Origin: Bacteroidales bacterium
GTDB lineage: Bacteria; Bacteroidota; Bacteroidia; Bacteroidales; WCHB1-69
Length of the DNA stretch: 64,000 bases
Assembly: GCA_017617445.1 (NCBI GenBank)
Contig: JAFZWE010000002.1
Coordinates: forward strand, 62,001-126,000
Direction: 5' to 3'
The position numbers and the translations under genes were made by a program. Of the stretch, positions 17,823 to 26,042 are shown in pieces. Position 1 is the stretch's first letter. Each line of letters starts with the position of its first letter. Below the pieces are notes generated by a model. The model saw only the letters and a program-made list of their open reading frames with translations, ran no database searches and was not told the origin of the DNA.

Positions 17823-19093
17823 CGGTTGATTTTCAACTCCTTATAGCCAATCAAACGATCGTAAGAAGAACCTTCTTCCTGCAAATAGAGAAGGATGTGG
17901 TATTGGTTGCCAGTTTCCCAGTGGCTGCCTTCAATCTTGGTTTCATCAATGAGGTTGCTCCCTTCAGGCACAAACACATATTCATAATTGTAGTAACCTT
18001 GTTTTAGAAACAATGTGGTTTCCCATGAATCGATGGAACCGTTGTATTCCAATTGTGCTTCCGGCAGGATTCGCCAGTCGGTGAGCTCCCCGAAAACATA
18101 GAATTTACCGCCGGTCATCGGGTAGTCGGAGCGCAAGGTGAAGTAGGTTCGGACATACTCTTCGCGGTTTTGTCCTTCAAAATCTTCCGTTTTGTAATAG
18201 CATCTTCCATGGGCGGTGGTTCCGGAAATGTATGGGCCATAGGGGCGGGCCATATCTTCCAGAACGTACGCGAAGTTTTCATGGTTTTTATAACCAGTAG
18301 AAACGATACGGGCTCCATTGTATTTCAAGCTCTTGGTGTCAAAGACACGGAATTCGGAGCCTCCGTTGAAAATGTTGCTGTTGTCGTCATAGTTGAAATC
18401 GTATTCTCCGGGTTTCCCAGCGCGGTAACGAAGACCCATGACGGCGTTATCCCATCTTCCATTTTGCAAAATGGTGGCATGAAGATACTGGGCGGGATTG
18501 CGAATTTGCCAGGAACCTGTATTGACTGTAAAGTCTATTTCCTGCATGGAGAACATCTTGCTTACATCTGAAGTTTTGTTGATGACGCCATTGATTTCCG
18601 CCTGGTTGTGCTCGATAACCATAAACCGGCGGGTCAGCACCGGCTGGTCCTGGCTGTCGTCGTAAACATACAGGATATAGTTTCCCGAACGGGTGATGCG
18701 CATGATGTCATTCGGAAAAGTCAATGTATAGTGGGTGTATGGGGTGACGGTGTTGAAGGAGTAGCTGTAGGTGGTGATTTCATCATCCATAAAACCTTCC
18801 AGATATTCAATTTGGTTCATTCCATCCAGTTTCCAGTCGTGGGAGCAATGGATGAAGGTGTATTTCAGGTAGCGTCCGTCTCCTTCCAAATCATCAAAAG
18901 AGAGTTGCAGTTTCTCTTCGCTATTCAGTGTGATGATGGGGAAACTGAACTGGAAACCTTCTCGGCAGAGCTGAGTGCTGTGAATCCCCTTGGCATAGAC
19001 CATGTTGTCCAGCTCAATATGGCTCCAATCTTGTGCAAAGGAGCCAGAGCACAACCCTATGATAAAGAAAAGTATGGCGGCAATTTTTTTCAT
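17819..19093 (-). CDS. T9SS Plug protein (DUF5103 family)
   Basis: The 424-residue protein has a signal peptide ending near GSFAQ and the pattern of DUF5103, now known as the type IX secretion system Plug family. A first domain has LQLSFDDLEGD-x-RYLKYTFIHCSHDW and YLEGF, a beta-rich middle has SGNYILYVYDD and RRFMV, and a C-terminal domain has LRSDYPMTGGKFYVFGELTDW and YYNYEYVFVP. By knowledge of the Flavobacterium translocon structure, Plug closes the periplasmic side of the SprA/Sov pore when no cargo is engaged. It is the last gene of a minus-strand group with a LolC/E-like permease (11 bases) and an outer-membrane protein. The other T9SS genes lie 20 kb away. Confidence 0.85.
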   Translation of the reverse strand: MKKIAAILFFIIGLCSGSFAQDWSHIELDNMVYAKGIHSTQLCREGFQFSFPIITLNSEEKLQLSFDDLEGDGRYLKYTFIHCSHDWKLDGMNQIEYLEGFMDDEITTYSYSFNTVTPYTHYTLTFPNDIMRITRSGNYILYVYDDSQDQPVLTRRFMVIEHNQAEINGVINKTSDVSKMFSMQEIDFTVNTGSWQIRNPAQYLHATILQNGRWDNAVMGLRYRAGKPGEYDFNYDDNSNIFNGGSEFRVFDTKSLKYNGARIVSTGYKNHENFAYVLEDMARPYGPYISGTTAHGRCYYKTEDFEGQNREEYVRTYFTLRSDYPMTGGKFYVFGELTDWRILPEAQLEYNGSIDSWETTLFLKQGYYNYEYVFVPEGSNLIDETKIEGSHWETGNQYHILLYLQEEGSSYDRLIGYKELKINR

Positions 19094-19104
19094 AAGTGCG
19101 GATT

Positions 19105-20331
19105 TTATTCAAATTTGATGGCATTGATGGGAGAAATGCGGCGGGATACAAAAGTGGCGGGAATCAGGAGGACAAGCAGACAGACGAGCAGTACACCGGC
19201 ATTGACCAGGATCAGGTGGGAGGGATTGAACTCAATCGGAATATAGGGCACGTAATATGAGGTGACGTCCAACTTGATGATGTGCAGGTGCTTTTGAAGC
19301 AGACAAAGCAGGATGCCGATGCCGTTGCCCAAAACCATTCCGATCAGGATGAGTCGCATTCCCACCCACATAAAAACCCTCCGGATGCGTGGGGTGGTCA
19401 TCCCGAGTGCTTTGAGTGTGCCAATGGTGGAGGTCTGTTCAAGGATGATAATGAAAAAGGTGGAGATAAGGGTGATGACACAAACGAACAAGGTGATGGC
19501 AAGCAGTACGATGACGTTGGTGTCAAACAGGTCTGTCCACTGGAAAATGTCTGGAAAGATGTCTTTGATGGTTTCCGCTTTGAGATCGTAGCTGATGTTT
19601 TGGTGGACGAATTCACCCACCTCCTCGATTTTGTCATAGTCATAGAGGAGAATTTCAAGGCTGCCGATATCATCGGCTTCCCAACCGCTTATTTTGCGCA
19701 CATGCCGGATGTCGCCGAGGATGAATCGCTCGTCGTATTCGGGTAGTCCGGTGGAATAGATGCCGCGGACAAAAAACGGGCGGTCGAATTTCTTCCCATC
19801 GTTCCAGAAATAGGCGCGGACCTTGTCTCCGATGCCCAATTTCAGTTTTTGTGCCAGGGTTTGTGAAATCAGGATGCCTTTGGTCAGTGTGTCCCCGGCC
19901 AGTTGCAGGGTGTCTCCTTTGATCAGGTTGTGCGAAAAGATTTTCCAGGAAAAGGAGGGGTCAATTCCTTTCAGAACAATGCCTTCCACTTGGTCGTCGG
20001 TCTTGACCACCCCGCATTGCGTAGCCACGCGTTGCACATGCTGTATGTCAGGATTCTGTTCCAGTTGTTTCATCAGTTGAGCATCTGGCTGGAAGGGGCG
20101 CTGGTCGTAGGAGTAGTTCTGTTCCATCCGGGAGATGCGGATGTGCGCGCCCATATCCACCACTTTTTGCTCAATGGCATTGCGGTATCCTGACGTGACC
20201 GACAGGGCAATGATGATGATGAGCAGGCACACGGCAATCCCGATGACAGACAACTTGACAATGGAGCGGGAGGTTTTCTTCTCTCGGTTTTGCATCAGCC
20301 GGTGGGCAAGAAGATGTTCAAGGGAGGCCAT
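19105..20331 (-). CDS. FtsX-like ABC permease, LolC/LolE type
   Basis: The 408-residue protein has the layout of lipoprotein-release permeases: one N-terminal membrane helix (about 28-50, ending in SVTSGYRNAIEQKV), a large periplasmic domain (about 51-270, with VQRVATQCGVVKTDDQVEGIVLKGI typical of LolC/E), and three C-terminal helices containing GTLKALGM near 305-312, the coupling segment that contacts the ATPase. No ATPase gene is adjacent, so the partner (LolD-like) must be encoded elsewhere. By family it would extract lipoproteins from the inner membrane for the outer membrane. It lies between the outer-membrane protein at 20934 and Plug in a tight minus-strand operon. Confidence 0.85.
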   Translation of the reverse strand: MASLEHLLAHRLMQNREKKTSRSIVKLSVIGIAVCLLIIIIALSVTSGYRNAIEQKVVDMGAHIRISRMEQNYSYDQRPFQPDAQLMKQLEQNPDIQHVQRVATQCGVVKTDDQVEGIVLKGIDPSFSWKIFSHNLIKGDTLQLAGDTLTKGILISQTLAQKLKLGIGDKVRAYFWNDGKKFDRPFFVRGIYSTGLPEYDERFILGDIRHVRKISGWEADDIGSLEILLYDYDKIEEVGEFVHQNISYDLKAETIKDIFPDIFQWTDLFDTNVIVLLAITLFVCVITLISTFFIIILEQTSTIGTLKALGMTTPRIRRVFMWVGMRLILIGMVLGNGIGILLCLLQKHLHIIKLDVTSYYVPYIPIEFNPSHLILVNAGVLLVCLLVLLIPATFVSRRISPINAIKFE

Positions 20332-20340
20332 GGGTTCCGT

Positions 20341-20934
20341 TTAGAATTTATAGTTGATTCCGACCCGGATATCCAGAATGGAGTACACTTGTACATATTT
20401 CTCTTCATTGAGCTCAATGGGGAAAAGAATCAGCCCGTAGAGGGAGAGTTTGTCGGAGATGGCTTGCTTGTAACCGGGTCCGACGAGGATGGCATTGGAA
20501 TAGTAGCGGTCGCTGGCATTGTAGGCAGAGGTGGGAATGCTTAGCCACTCGTAGCTGGCATGGAGGATCAGTCGGTCCCAGATATACCCCTCCACAAAAC
20601 CGTTGAAACCGTAGGTGTGGACAAAGGTTTTGGTGCCGGAATAGTAGTCGCGGTAGAAATTCAGCCGGTAATCCCCGCCAATGCCGAAGCACAAAAAGTC
20701 AATGACAGGGAAAATCCCGAAATGAGGGGCGATCTCAAAGTTCAGATTGTTCGCGCCCACGCCGAAACCGACACTTCCCCCTACCAGAAATTTTATTTTC
20801 CGCTCGTTCTCCATGGCTTTGTCGCGCGGCTTGTAGGGTTGAAGGCTTTTGGGCAGAGGGACTGTTTCGGTGCCCTGTGACCAGAGTGGCATGGCAAACA
20901 GACTGATGAGAATAAACAATAGGATTTTTTTCAT
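20341..20934 (-). CDS. Small outer-membrane beta-barrel protein, unknown role
   Basis: I take the ATG at 20934 (MKKILLFILISLFAM), which begins the signal peptide directly; a start two codons upstream is possible. The mature part (about 178 residues) has alternating hydrophobic strands and Gly/Tyr-rich turns (GGSVGFGVGANNLNFEIAP, GGDYRLNFYRDYY, HASYEWLSI) and ends in a terminal Phe (GINYKF), as small eight- to ten-stranded outer-membrane barrels do. I do not recognise a named family. It heads an operon with the LolC/E-like permease (9-base gap) and Plug, which suggests a link to envelope assembly, but that is inference from position only. Confidence 0.7.
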   Translation of the reverse strand: MKKILLFILISLFAMPLWSQGTETVPLPKSLQPYKPRDKAMENERKIKFLVGGSVGFGVGANNLNFEIAPHFGIFPVIDFLCFGIGGDYRLNFYRDYYSGTKTFVHTYGFNGFVEGYIWDRLILHASYEWLSIPTSAYNASDRYYSNAILVGPGYKQAISDKLSLYGLILFPIELNEEKYVQVYSILDIRVGINYKF

Positions 20935-20972
20935 GTGCAAACGGGAATTTTAGAAACATCCAATAACGTTTG

Positions 20973-20980
20973 CAAAAATA
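20973..20980 (-). promoter_or_regulatory. Bacteroidota -7 box, minus strand (TATTTTTG)
   Basis: CAAAAATA on the plus strand, 39 bases upstream of the ATG at 20934; probable promoter of the three-gene minus-strand group ending in Plug. Confidence 0.55.
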
Positions 20981-21141
20981 GTCAATTATCTTGCAACTTA
21001 CACGATAGTTTTTGAAAAAAACAAAACATGACTCTCGTTTATAATTTTTATTTTGAATCATACAATAAAATACACTTTTGTAAGTTATCAAATGTTGACC
21101 AAAAACCCCATTACCTTAACCTTAATAATACGTAATTGGCT

Positions 21142-22152
21142 ATGAAACAAAAAAATGCCGTAATTGTTGCCTTCATATTGATGGCTTTTCTGGTAACTTC
21201 ATGTGTTACCAAACAGAAGTATATGGAGCTTGAATCCAAATATCAGCAGTGTCAGAACGACAAACAATTCGCATCCAATGAATTGTCTGATTGTCAAAGT
21301 CAGAACAAGGATTTGAGCCAGAAGCTGACCTCTTTGAACAGTAAGGTTAACCAGTTGAAACAAGATACCCTGGATCTCCGGCACAAACTCCAGCAGTCGG
21401 AAGTGGAGTTTGCCAAAGCACAGCGTGATTATGACGAACTGGCCAAGACTATCAAAAATCTGACCAAAAACAGCACGGAAGCTATCAATTCCTTGTCGTC
21501 AAATCTTGACAGCGCCCATCTGCAGCTGTCGAACAAAGAGAAAGAGCTCTCTTTGTTGCAGGAACAGTTGCAGGAACAATCAGAGGAACTACAGGCCAAA
21601 CAAGATTCATTGAATCAGTATGCGCAAAATCTTGCCGAATTGAAGAAGATTCTTGAACAGAAGGATCAGCAGGTGCGTGCTTTGAAAGAGAAGGTCAGCA
21701 GTGCTTTGAAGAGCTTTGAGGGCAGTGGACTGAAAGTGGAAGAGCGGAATGGAAAGGTTTACGTGTCAATGGATGAAAAACTTCTTTTTGCTTCTGCCCG
21801 TTGGGAAGTACAGGGAGAAGGAAAGGAAGCATTGAGGGAGTTGGCTAAGGTTTTGGAAATGGATGAAACCATCAATGTTTTGATAGAAGGCCATACGGAC
21901 AATGTCCCCTATAACGGTTCCGGACAGGTGCGGGACAATTGGGATTTGAGTGTGATGCGTGCCACCGCTGTGGTGAAACTGCTTCTCTCTTACGGCAATA
22001 TTGACCCGCAGCGCATTTCTGCTTCCGGTCGTGGGGAATTTGTTCCGGTGGATAGCGACAACACTTCCGAAGCGCGTGCCAAGAATCGCAGAACGGAAAT
22101 CATTCTTACCCCGGAATGGGATGAGCTTTTCAATATTATTAACAATAACTAA
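21142..22152 (+). CDS. OmpA-family lipoprotein with long coiled coil
   Basis: The start at ATG 21142 gives MKQKNAVIVAF and a lipobox FLVTSC with the lipidated Cys at residue 21. Residues about 25-195 are a Gln/Lys/Glu-rich coiled coil (repeated LQ, EL and KQ heptads). The C-terminal part (about 205-336) is an OmpA/MotB peptidoglycan-binding domain with LIEGHTDNVPY, NWDLSVMRA and ISASGRGE...NRRTEI. Such proteins tether the outer membrane to peptidoglycan across the periplasm; the long coiled coil would act as a spacer. 336 residues. It is followed by a strong terminator. Confidence 0.88.
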   Translation: MKQKNAVIVAFILMAFLVTSCVTKQKYMELESKYQQCQNDKQFASNELSDCQSQNKDLSQKLTSLNSKVNQLKQDTLDLRHKLQQSEVEFAKAQRDYDELAKTIKNLTKNSTEAINSLSSNLDSAHLQLSNKEKELSLLQEQLQEQSEELQAKQDSLNQYAQNLAELKKILEQKDQQVRALKEKVSSALKSFEGSGLKVEERNGKVYVSMDEKLLFASARWEVQGEGKEALRELAKVLEMDETINVLIEGHTDNVPYNGSGQVRDNWDLSVMRATAVVKLLLSYGNIDPQRISASGRGEFVPVDSDNTSEARAKNRRTEIILTPEWDELFNIINNN

Positions 22153-22176
22153 TTTCGTTTTAGATAATTGTAAAAA

Positions 22177-22214
22177 GAGGATGCGTCACAAGACAGTGGG
22201 CATCCTCTTTTTTT
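22177..22214 (+). terminator. Intrinsic terminator between the OmpA lipoprotein and mutY
   Basis: GAGGATGC at 22177-22184 pairs perfectly with GCATCCTC at 22200-22207, flanked by A and T tracts that lengthen the stem; T-run to 22214. It ends only four bases before the mutY ATG. Confidence 0.88.
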
Positions 22215-22218
22215 GACC

Positions 22219-23256
22219 ATGAATAAATTTACAAAAATTCTTCTGAATTGGTTTGATGAGCATCAGCGCGTGCTGCCTTGGCGGGGGGAGACAGATCCGT
22301 ACAAGATATGGGTGTCTGAAATCATTCTTCAGCAAACTCGTGTGGTTCAGGGAATTTCGTATTACCAGCGCTTTGTGGAGAAATTTCCGGATGTGACGGC
22401 GCTGGCCTCTGCGGATGAAGCGGAGGTGCTGAAATTGTGGCAGGGGCTGGGATATTACAGCCGCGCCCGCAACATGCACGCGGCGGCACAATTCATCCGG
22501 GACCATCATCATGGGGTTTTTCCGTCGGATTACAAGAGTATCAGGTCATTAAAGGGAATCGGGGATTATACGGCTGCCGCCATCGGTTCCATTGCCTTCG
22601 GGTTGCCCTGTCCTGCGGTGGATGGAAATGTGCTGCGCTTTGTCGCAAGGTACACTGGACTATACGACAACATTGCTGTGGAAAGCACACGCCGCCACGT
22701 GGAGGCACTCTGTGGCCAGTGGCTGCCAGCAGAATGCCCGGGAACGTTCAATCAGGCAATGATGGAGATGGGAGCCATCTGTTGTGTCCCCAAATCCCCC
22801 GACTGCAGCCAATGCCCGTTCGTTGACCAGTGCTTCGCCTTCCAGCACGGACAAGTGGACCAGCTGCCAGTGAAGGAGCATGCCGTGAAAATCAAAAGAC
22901 GCTACTTTAACTACTTTATTTTTTTATCGGGAGGGCGCACCCTTCTCCAACGCCGGGAGGCTGATGATATTTGGAAAAATCTGTATGAATTTCCATTGGT
23001 GGAAAGTCCCTCTTCCCATTTTGATGTGGACCGCGCATTGGCATCTTTTTCCCTGGATTGGGAAACCACCCCCGAACTGGTGTGGGAAACCCGCCACGTG
23101 CTCACCCATCGCCATATTTTTGCCCGTTTTTATGTGCTGAATGTGAAATCCCTGCCGCCTGTTCTTCCCCATCAGGTGGTGGTTCCATTGGAAAACCTTC
23201 GAAGTTATGCCGTGGCCAAGGTGACAGAAATTGCCATTAATAAACTTTTTGGCTAA
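22219..23256 (+). CDS. mutY: A/G-specific adenine glycosylase MutY
   Basis: The 345-residue protein has the MutY layout. The catalytic Glu lies in WVSEIILQQTRV (about 35-46), the helix-hairpin-helix in LKGIGDYTAAAIG (about 112-124), and the catalytic Asp in AVDGNVLRF. The 4Fe-4S cluster ligands are spaced Cys-x6-Cys-x2-Cys-x5-Cys (CVPKSPDCSQCPFVDQC, about 190-206). A C-terminal NUDIX-like domain (about 230-345) recognises 8-oxoguanine. MutY removes adenine mispaired with 8-oxoG. I chose the ATG at 22219 over the TTG at 22213. The start codon follows directly on a strong intrinsic terminator, which leaves almost no room for a leader or ribosome-binding site if transcription starts downstream of it. 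Confidence 0.94.
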   Translation: MNKFTKILLNWFDEHQRVLPWRGETDPYKIWVSEIILQQTRVVQGISYYQRFVEKFPDVTALASADEAEVLKLWQGLGYYSRARNMHAAAQFIRDHHHGVFPSDYKSIRSLKGIGDYTAAAIGSIAFGLPCPAVDGNVLRFVARYTGLYDNIAVESTRRHVEALCGQWLPAECPGTFNQAMMEMGAICCVPKSPDCSQCPFVDQCFAFQHGQVDQLPVKEHAVKIKRRYFNYFIFLSGGRTLLQRREADDIWKNLYEFPLVESPSSHFDVDRALASFSLDWETTPELVWETRHVLTHRHIFARFYVLNVKSLPPVLPHQVVVPLENLRSYAVAKVTEIAINKLFG

Positions 23257-23380
23257 AAGCATGATGTTTTAAGTATATGTAAATTAATAAATTAAGATGG
23301 TATTTTTTCTTTTGGTAAAAGGATTTTCAGATTTATATGAAAAAATTTTTTCAAAGATGAATACATATTAAAAATAGTTG

Positions 23381-23388
23381 TATTTTTG
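23381..23388 (+). promoter_or_regulatory. Promoter box of tRNA-Arg (TATTTTTG)
   Basis: The box lies 18 bases before the tRNA, inside a 20-base stretch (23370-23389) identical to that before tRNA-Val. Confidence 0.65.
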
Positions 23389-23406
23389 CAGTCCCAAAAA
23401 GGGAAT

Positions 23407-23483
23407 GGCCCCGTAGCTCAACTGAATAGAGCATTTGACTACGGATCAAAAGGTTACAGGTTTGAATCCTGTCGGGGTCACCA
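23407..23483 (+). tRNA. tRNA-Arg (ACG), CCA encoded
   Basis: The cloverleaf has acceptor GGCCCCG with CGGGGTC (one G-U), D-arm GCTC/GAGC, anticodon stem TTTGA/TCAAA around CTACGGA (anticodon ACG, A34 presumably edited to inosine), and T-arm ACAGG/CCTGT with loop TTTGAAT. Discriminator A23480 and genomic CCA 23481-23483. It is the only one of the three tRNAs here with an encoded CCA. Confidence 0.95.
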
Positions 23484-23510
23484 CATTTTTTTTCATTAAA
23501 ACATAACGAA

Positions 23511-24095
23511 ATGGCAACAAGAATTAGATTACAAAGACATGGTAAGAAGAACCAACCTTTTTATCATATTGTAGTTGCGGATGGTCGTGCACCACGTGAT
23601 GGTCGTTATATTGAAAGACTCGGCACATACAACCCGCTGACCAATCCTGCAGAAGTGAACATTAATTTTGAGAGAGCATTGTACTGGGTTGAAGTAGGTG
23701 CCACCCCGACAGACACCGCCCGTGCACTTTTGAGACACGAGGGTGTTTATTTGATGAAACATCTCCGCGGTGGTATCGCCAAGGGCGCAATCAGTGAAAA
23801 CGAAGCCCAACGCAGATTTGATGCTTGGAAACAAGAAAGAATTTCCAAAATCAACAACATCAAGCGCGAGGATGCTGAAAATGCCCGCAAGGTGATGAAG
23901 AGCCGTCTGGAAGCTGAAACCAAGGTGAAGGAAGCCATCAGTGCCAAGGTTGCCGCCAAGCGCGCTGCTGAAGCAGAGGCTGAAGCCGCTGCCCGTAAGG
24001 AAGCTGAAGAGGCTGCTGCTGCTGAAGCTGCTGCTGAAGAAGCCACCGCTACAGAAGCTCCCGCCGAAGAGGCTACAGAAACCCCCGCAGAATAA
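23511..24095 (+). CDS. rpsP: 30S ribosomal protein S16 with long Ala/Glu C-terminal tail
   Basis: The first 80 residues are a standard S16 core (MATRIRLQRHGKKNQPFYHIVVADGRAPRDGRYIERLGTYNP in outline; ALYWVEVGATPT; ARALLRHEGVYL). The protein then continues to 194 residues with a helical linker (SENEAQRRFDAWKQERISK) and a low-complexity Ala/Glu/Lys tail from about residue 140 to the end. S16 binds 16S rRNA early in small-subunit assembly. Bacteroidota S16 proteins are generally longer than the E. coli form (82 residues), so the tail is probably lineage-typical. The gene sits 27 bases after tRNA-Arg and may share its transcript. Confidence 0.95.
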   Translation: MATRIRLQRHGKKNQPFYHIVVADGRAPRDGRYIERLGTYNPLTNPAEVNINFERALYWVEVGATPTDTARALLRHEGVYLMKHLRGGIAKGAISENEAQRRFDAWKQERISKINNIKREDAENARKVMKSRLEAETKVKEAISAKVAAKRAAEAEAEAAARKEAEEAAAAEAAAEEATATEAPAEEATETPAE

Positions 24096-24121
24096 TTTCT
24101 GCGAATCAAAATATGCCAAAG

Positions 24122-24154
24122 AGAGGGTCGTTATTACACGGCCCTCTTTTTTTT
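24122..24154 (+). terminator. Intrinsic terminator after rpsP
   Basis: AGAGGGTCG at 24122-24130 pairs with CGGCCCTCT at 24139-24147 (one G-U pair), then eight T. Confidence 0.88.
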
Positions 24155-24198
24155 GTGCATCTTTCGGTGAATATTCATCTGCGTTTCACCTTTTTCTG

Positions 24199-24206
24199 TA
24201 CCTTTG
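24199..24206 (+). promoter_or_regulatory. Bacteroidota -7 box (TACCTTTG) heading the six-gene operon
   Basis: TAnnTTTG box 24 bases before the first rhomboid ATG. I found no other box or terminator in the gaps up to 31812. Confidence 0.55.
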
Positions 24207-24230
24207 CAGCCTTAATCTAAATTCCTTCGT

Positions 24231-25094
24231 ATGGCGAATGATGTTCACATGGGAGGCTTCAATATCTTGCCTCCGGTTGTAAAAAACCTTTTGATTATCA
24301 ATGGTTTGTTTTTCTTCGCCAAGATCGTTTTCTCCTACTTGGGCATAGATATGGATGCCTGGTTCGGCCTCCACTATTTCGGCGCATCCGATTTCCGTTT
24401 CTGGCAGCCGCTCACCTACATGTTCATGCACGGCAGCTTCGGGCACCTTTTTTTCAATATGTTCGCCCTATGGATGTTCGGAAATGCCATTGAGAATTAC
24501 TGGGGAGCAAAAAAATTCCTCATCTACTATTTCGTCACTGGCATTGGGGCGGGTTTGATTCACTATGTCGTGCTGTATTTCCAGATTCAGCCGGAGCTGG
24601 CCACCATCAACCAGTTCATTGATGCCCCTTCAATAGATAATTTCTCTCAAATTGTCAGTAATCACAAGTTTGTGTACTATCAGAATTCTCCGGAAATGAT
24701 TGCCTTGAAGGATGCATGGACACATGTGGTTGCATCGCCGGACAGCCAACGAGCTCTCAATGACCTGGCCGGCTTGATGGTGGATTATCGCGAATATTAT
24801 TTGAATGCTCATAACATTGTCGGTGCTTCCGGCGCGGTGTTCGGGCTCCTGCTGGCTTTCGGAATGCTGTTTCCCAATGCACAGATATACATCTATTTCC
24901 TGCTTCCCATCAAGGCCAAGTGGTTTGTGATTCTCTATGGCGCATTGGAATTGGTGTACGGGGTCACCGGCTCACAGGATGGTGTGGCCCATTTTGCCCA
25001 TCTGGGAGGCATGCTGTTCGGAATCCTGCTGATTCTGCTGTGGCGGAAAAAAGAAAGGAGAGAACAGGGATATACGGATTTTTATGAATATTGA
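24231..25094 (+). CDS. Rhomboid intramembrane serine protease with a long inserted loop
   Basis: The 287-residue protein has six or more membrane helices and the rhomboid signatures: HGSFGHLFFNM (about 66-76, the H-x-x-x-N oxyanion region), nucleophile Ser in GASGAVFG (about 198-205) and the partner His in HFAHLGG (about 250-256). Rhomboids cut substrates inside the membrane. Unusual is a hydrophilic stretch of about 75 residues (roughly 118-192) between two helices, without obvious homology. It is the first gene of a tight group; its last 11 bases overlap the next frame (or it ends 7 bases before it if the second gene starts at 25102). Confidence 0.92.
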   Translation: MANDVHMGGFNILPPVVKNLLIINGLFFFAKIVFSYLGIDMDAWFGLHYFGASDFRFWQPLTYMFMHGSFGHLFFNMFALWMFGNAIENYWGAKKFLIYYFVTGIGAGLIHYVVLYFQIQPELATINQFIDAPSIDNFSQIVSNHKFVYYQNSPEMIALKDAWTHVVASPDSQRALNDLAGLMVDYREYYLNAHNIVGASGAVFGLLLAFGMLFPNAQIYIYFLLPIKAKWFVILYGALELVYGVTGSQDGVAHFAHLGGMLFGILLILLWRKKERREQGYTDFYEY

Positions 25095-26025
25095 TGGAAA
25101 GATGAATAACACAGGATACAACAACCCTTTCTTTCCCCGTCGTAATATGATGGGCGGCATTTGGCAGCGCATCAAGGATTTTTTCGGTTCCTGGTCGGTG
25201 TTGAGCACGCTGATGCTGATCAATATTGCTGTCTATTTGTTGCAAATGGCGGTGTTTCTGACCCTTCGTGTCACTTATGTGCTGAACGGGAACTTGATTG
25301 ATTTCAATGGATGGATTCTGAAAACGCTGGCCTGCCCCGCTGATTTTGGCGCACTGTTGCAGCATCCGTGGACGTTGGTGACAAGTTTGTTCCTGCATTC
25401 TGGATTCTGGCACCTGTTTTTCAATATGTTCATGCTATATGTGGTGGGCAAGCTCTTCCGGCAGTTCCTTACAGCACGTCAGTTGCTGTTCACCTACCTG
25501 GCCGGCGGACTGGTGGGTAACATGGTGTATATGCTGGCCTATCAGCTGTTCCCCCGTTTGTCAGTATTGGTCCCATGGGCCACATGCATGGGTGCCTCTG
25601 GTGCGGTGATGGCCGTGATGTTTGCTGTCACCCTCTATCGTCCCAACCACCCCATACAACTTTTTCTGTTTGGGCAAACCACTATGAAATGGATTGCTGT
25701 GGTTTTCATTGTTATTGATTTGTTTGGCATGGCAGGAGGAAGCAATGTGGGTGGTCATTTTGCCCATTTGGGCGGTGCCGCTTTTGGAGCGCTTATGGCT
25801 CTTGTCTTCCGTTTCCCGATGGACGCTCACTTCAGAAAACCCAAAAAGAAAAAAGCTAAATTCTACACTTCTCCACAGGGCAGGCCCCTCTCCGATGAGG
25901 AGTTCAATGCCAAGAAACATCAGGATGAACAAAAGGTGGATGTTATTCTTGACAAAATCTCCAAAAATGGCTACGATGCCCTTACCAAAGAAGAAAAAGA
26001 TTTTCTTTATTTTTATAAAAGATAG
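25084..26025 (+). CDS. Second rhomboid protease with C-terminal DUF6576-like tail
   Basis: A second rhomboid in tandem: HSGFWHLFFNM (about 112-122), nucleophile Ser in CMGASGAVMAVMF (about 164-176) and HFAHLGGAAFG (about 222-232). The protein has 313 residues from ATG 25084 or 307 from ATG 25102. After the last helix comes a basic segment (RKPKKKKAKFY) and a soluble tail with RPLSDEEFNAKK and ILDKISKNGYDALTKEEKDFL, a cytoplasmic motif that often ends Bacteroidota rhomboids (DUF6576 as I recall it). Paralogous to its neighbour in the catalytic core but lacking that protein's loop insertion. The EEP enzyme starts 17 bases later. Confidence 0.92.
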   Translation: MNIDGKMNNTGYNNPFFPRRNMMGGIWQRIKDFFGSWSVLSTLMLINIAVYLLQMAVFLTLRVTYVLNGNLIDFNGWILKTLACPADFGALLQHPWTLVTSLFLHSGFWHLFFNMFMLYVVGKLFRQFLTARQLLFTYLAGGLVGNMVYMLAYQLFPRLSVLVPWATCMGASGAVMAVMFAVTLYRPNHPIQLFLFGQTTMKWIAVVFIVIDLFGMAGGSNVGGHFAHLGGAAFGALMALVFRFPMDAHFRKPKKKKAKFYTSPQGRPLSDEEFNAKKHQDEQKVDVILDKISKNGYDALTKEEKDFLYFYKR

Positions 26026-26042
26026 TAGATTTAATTTTTAAT

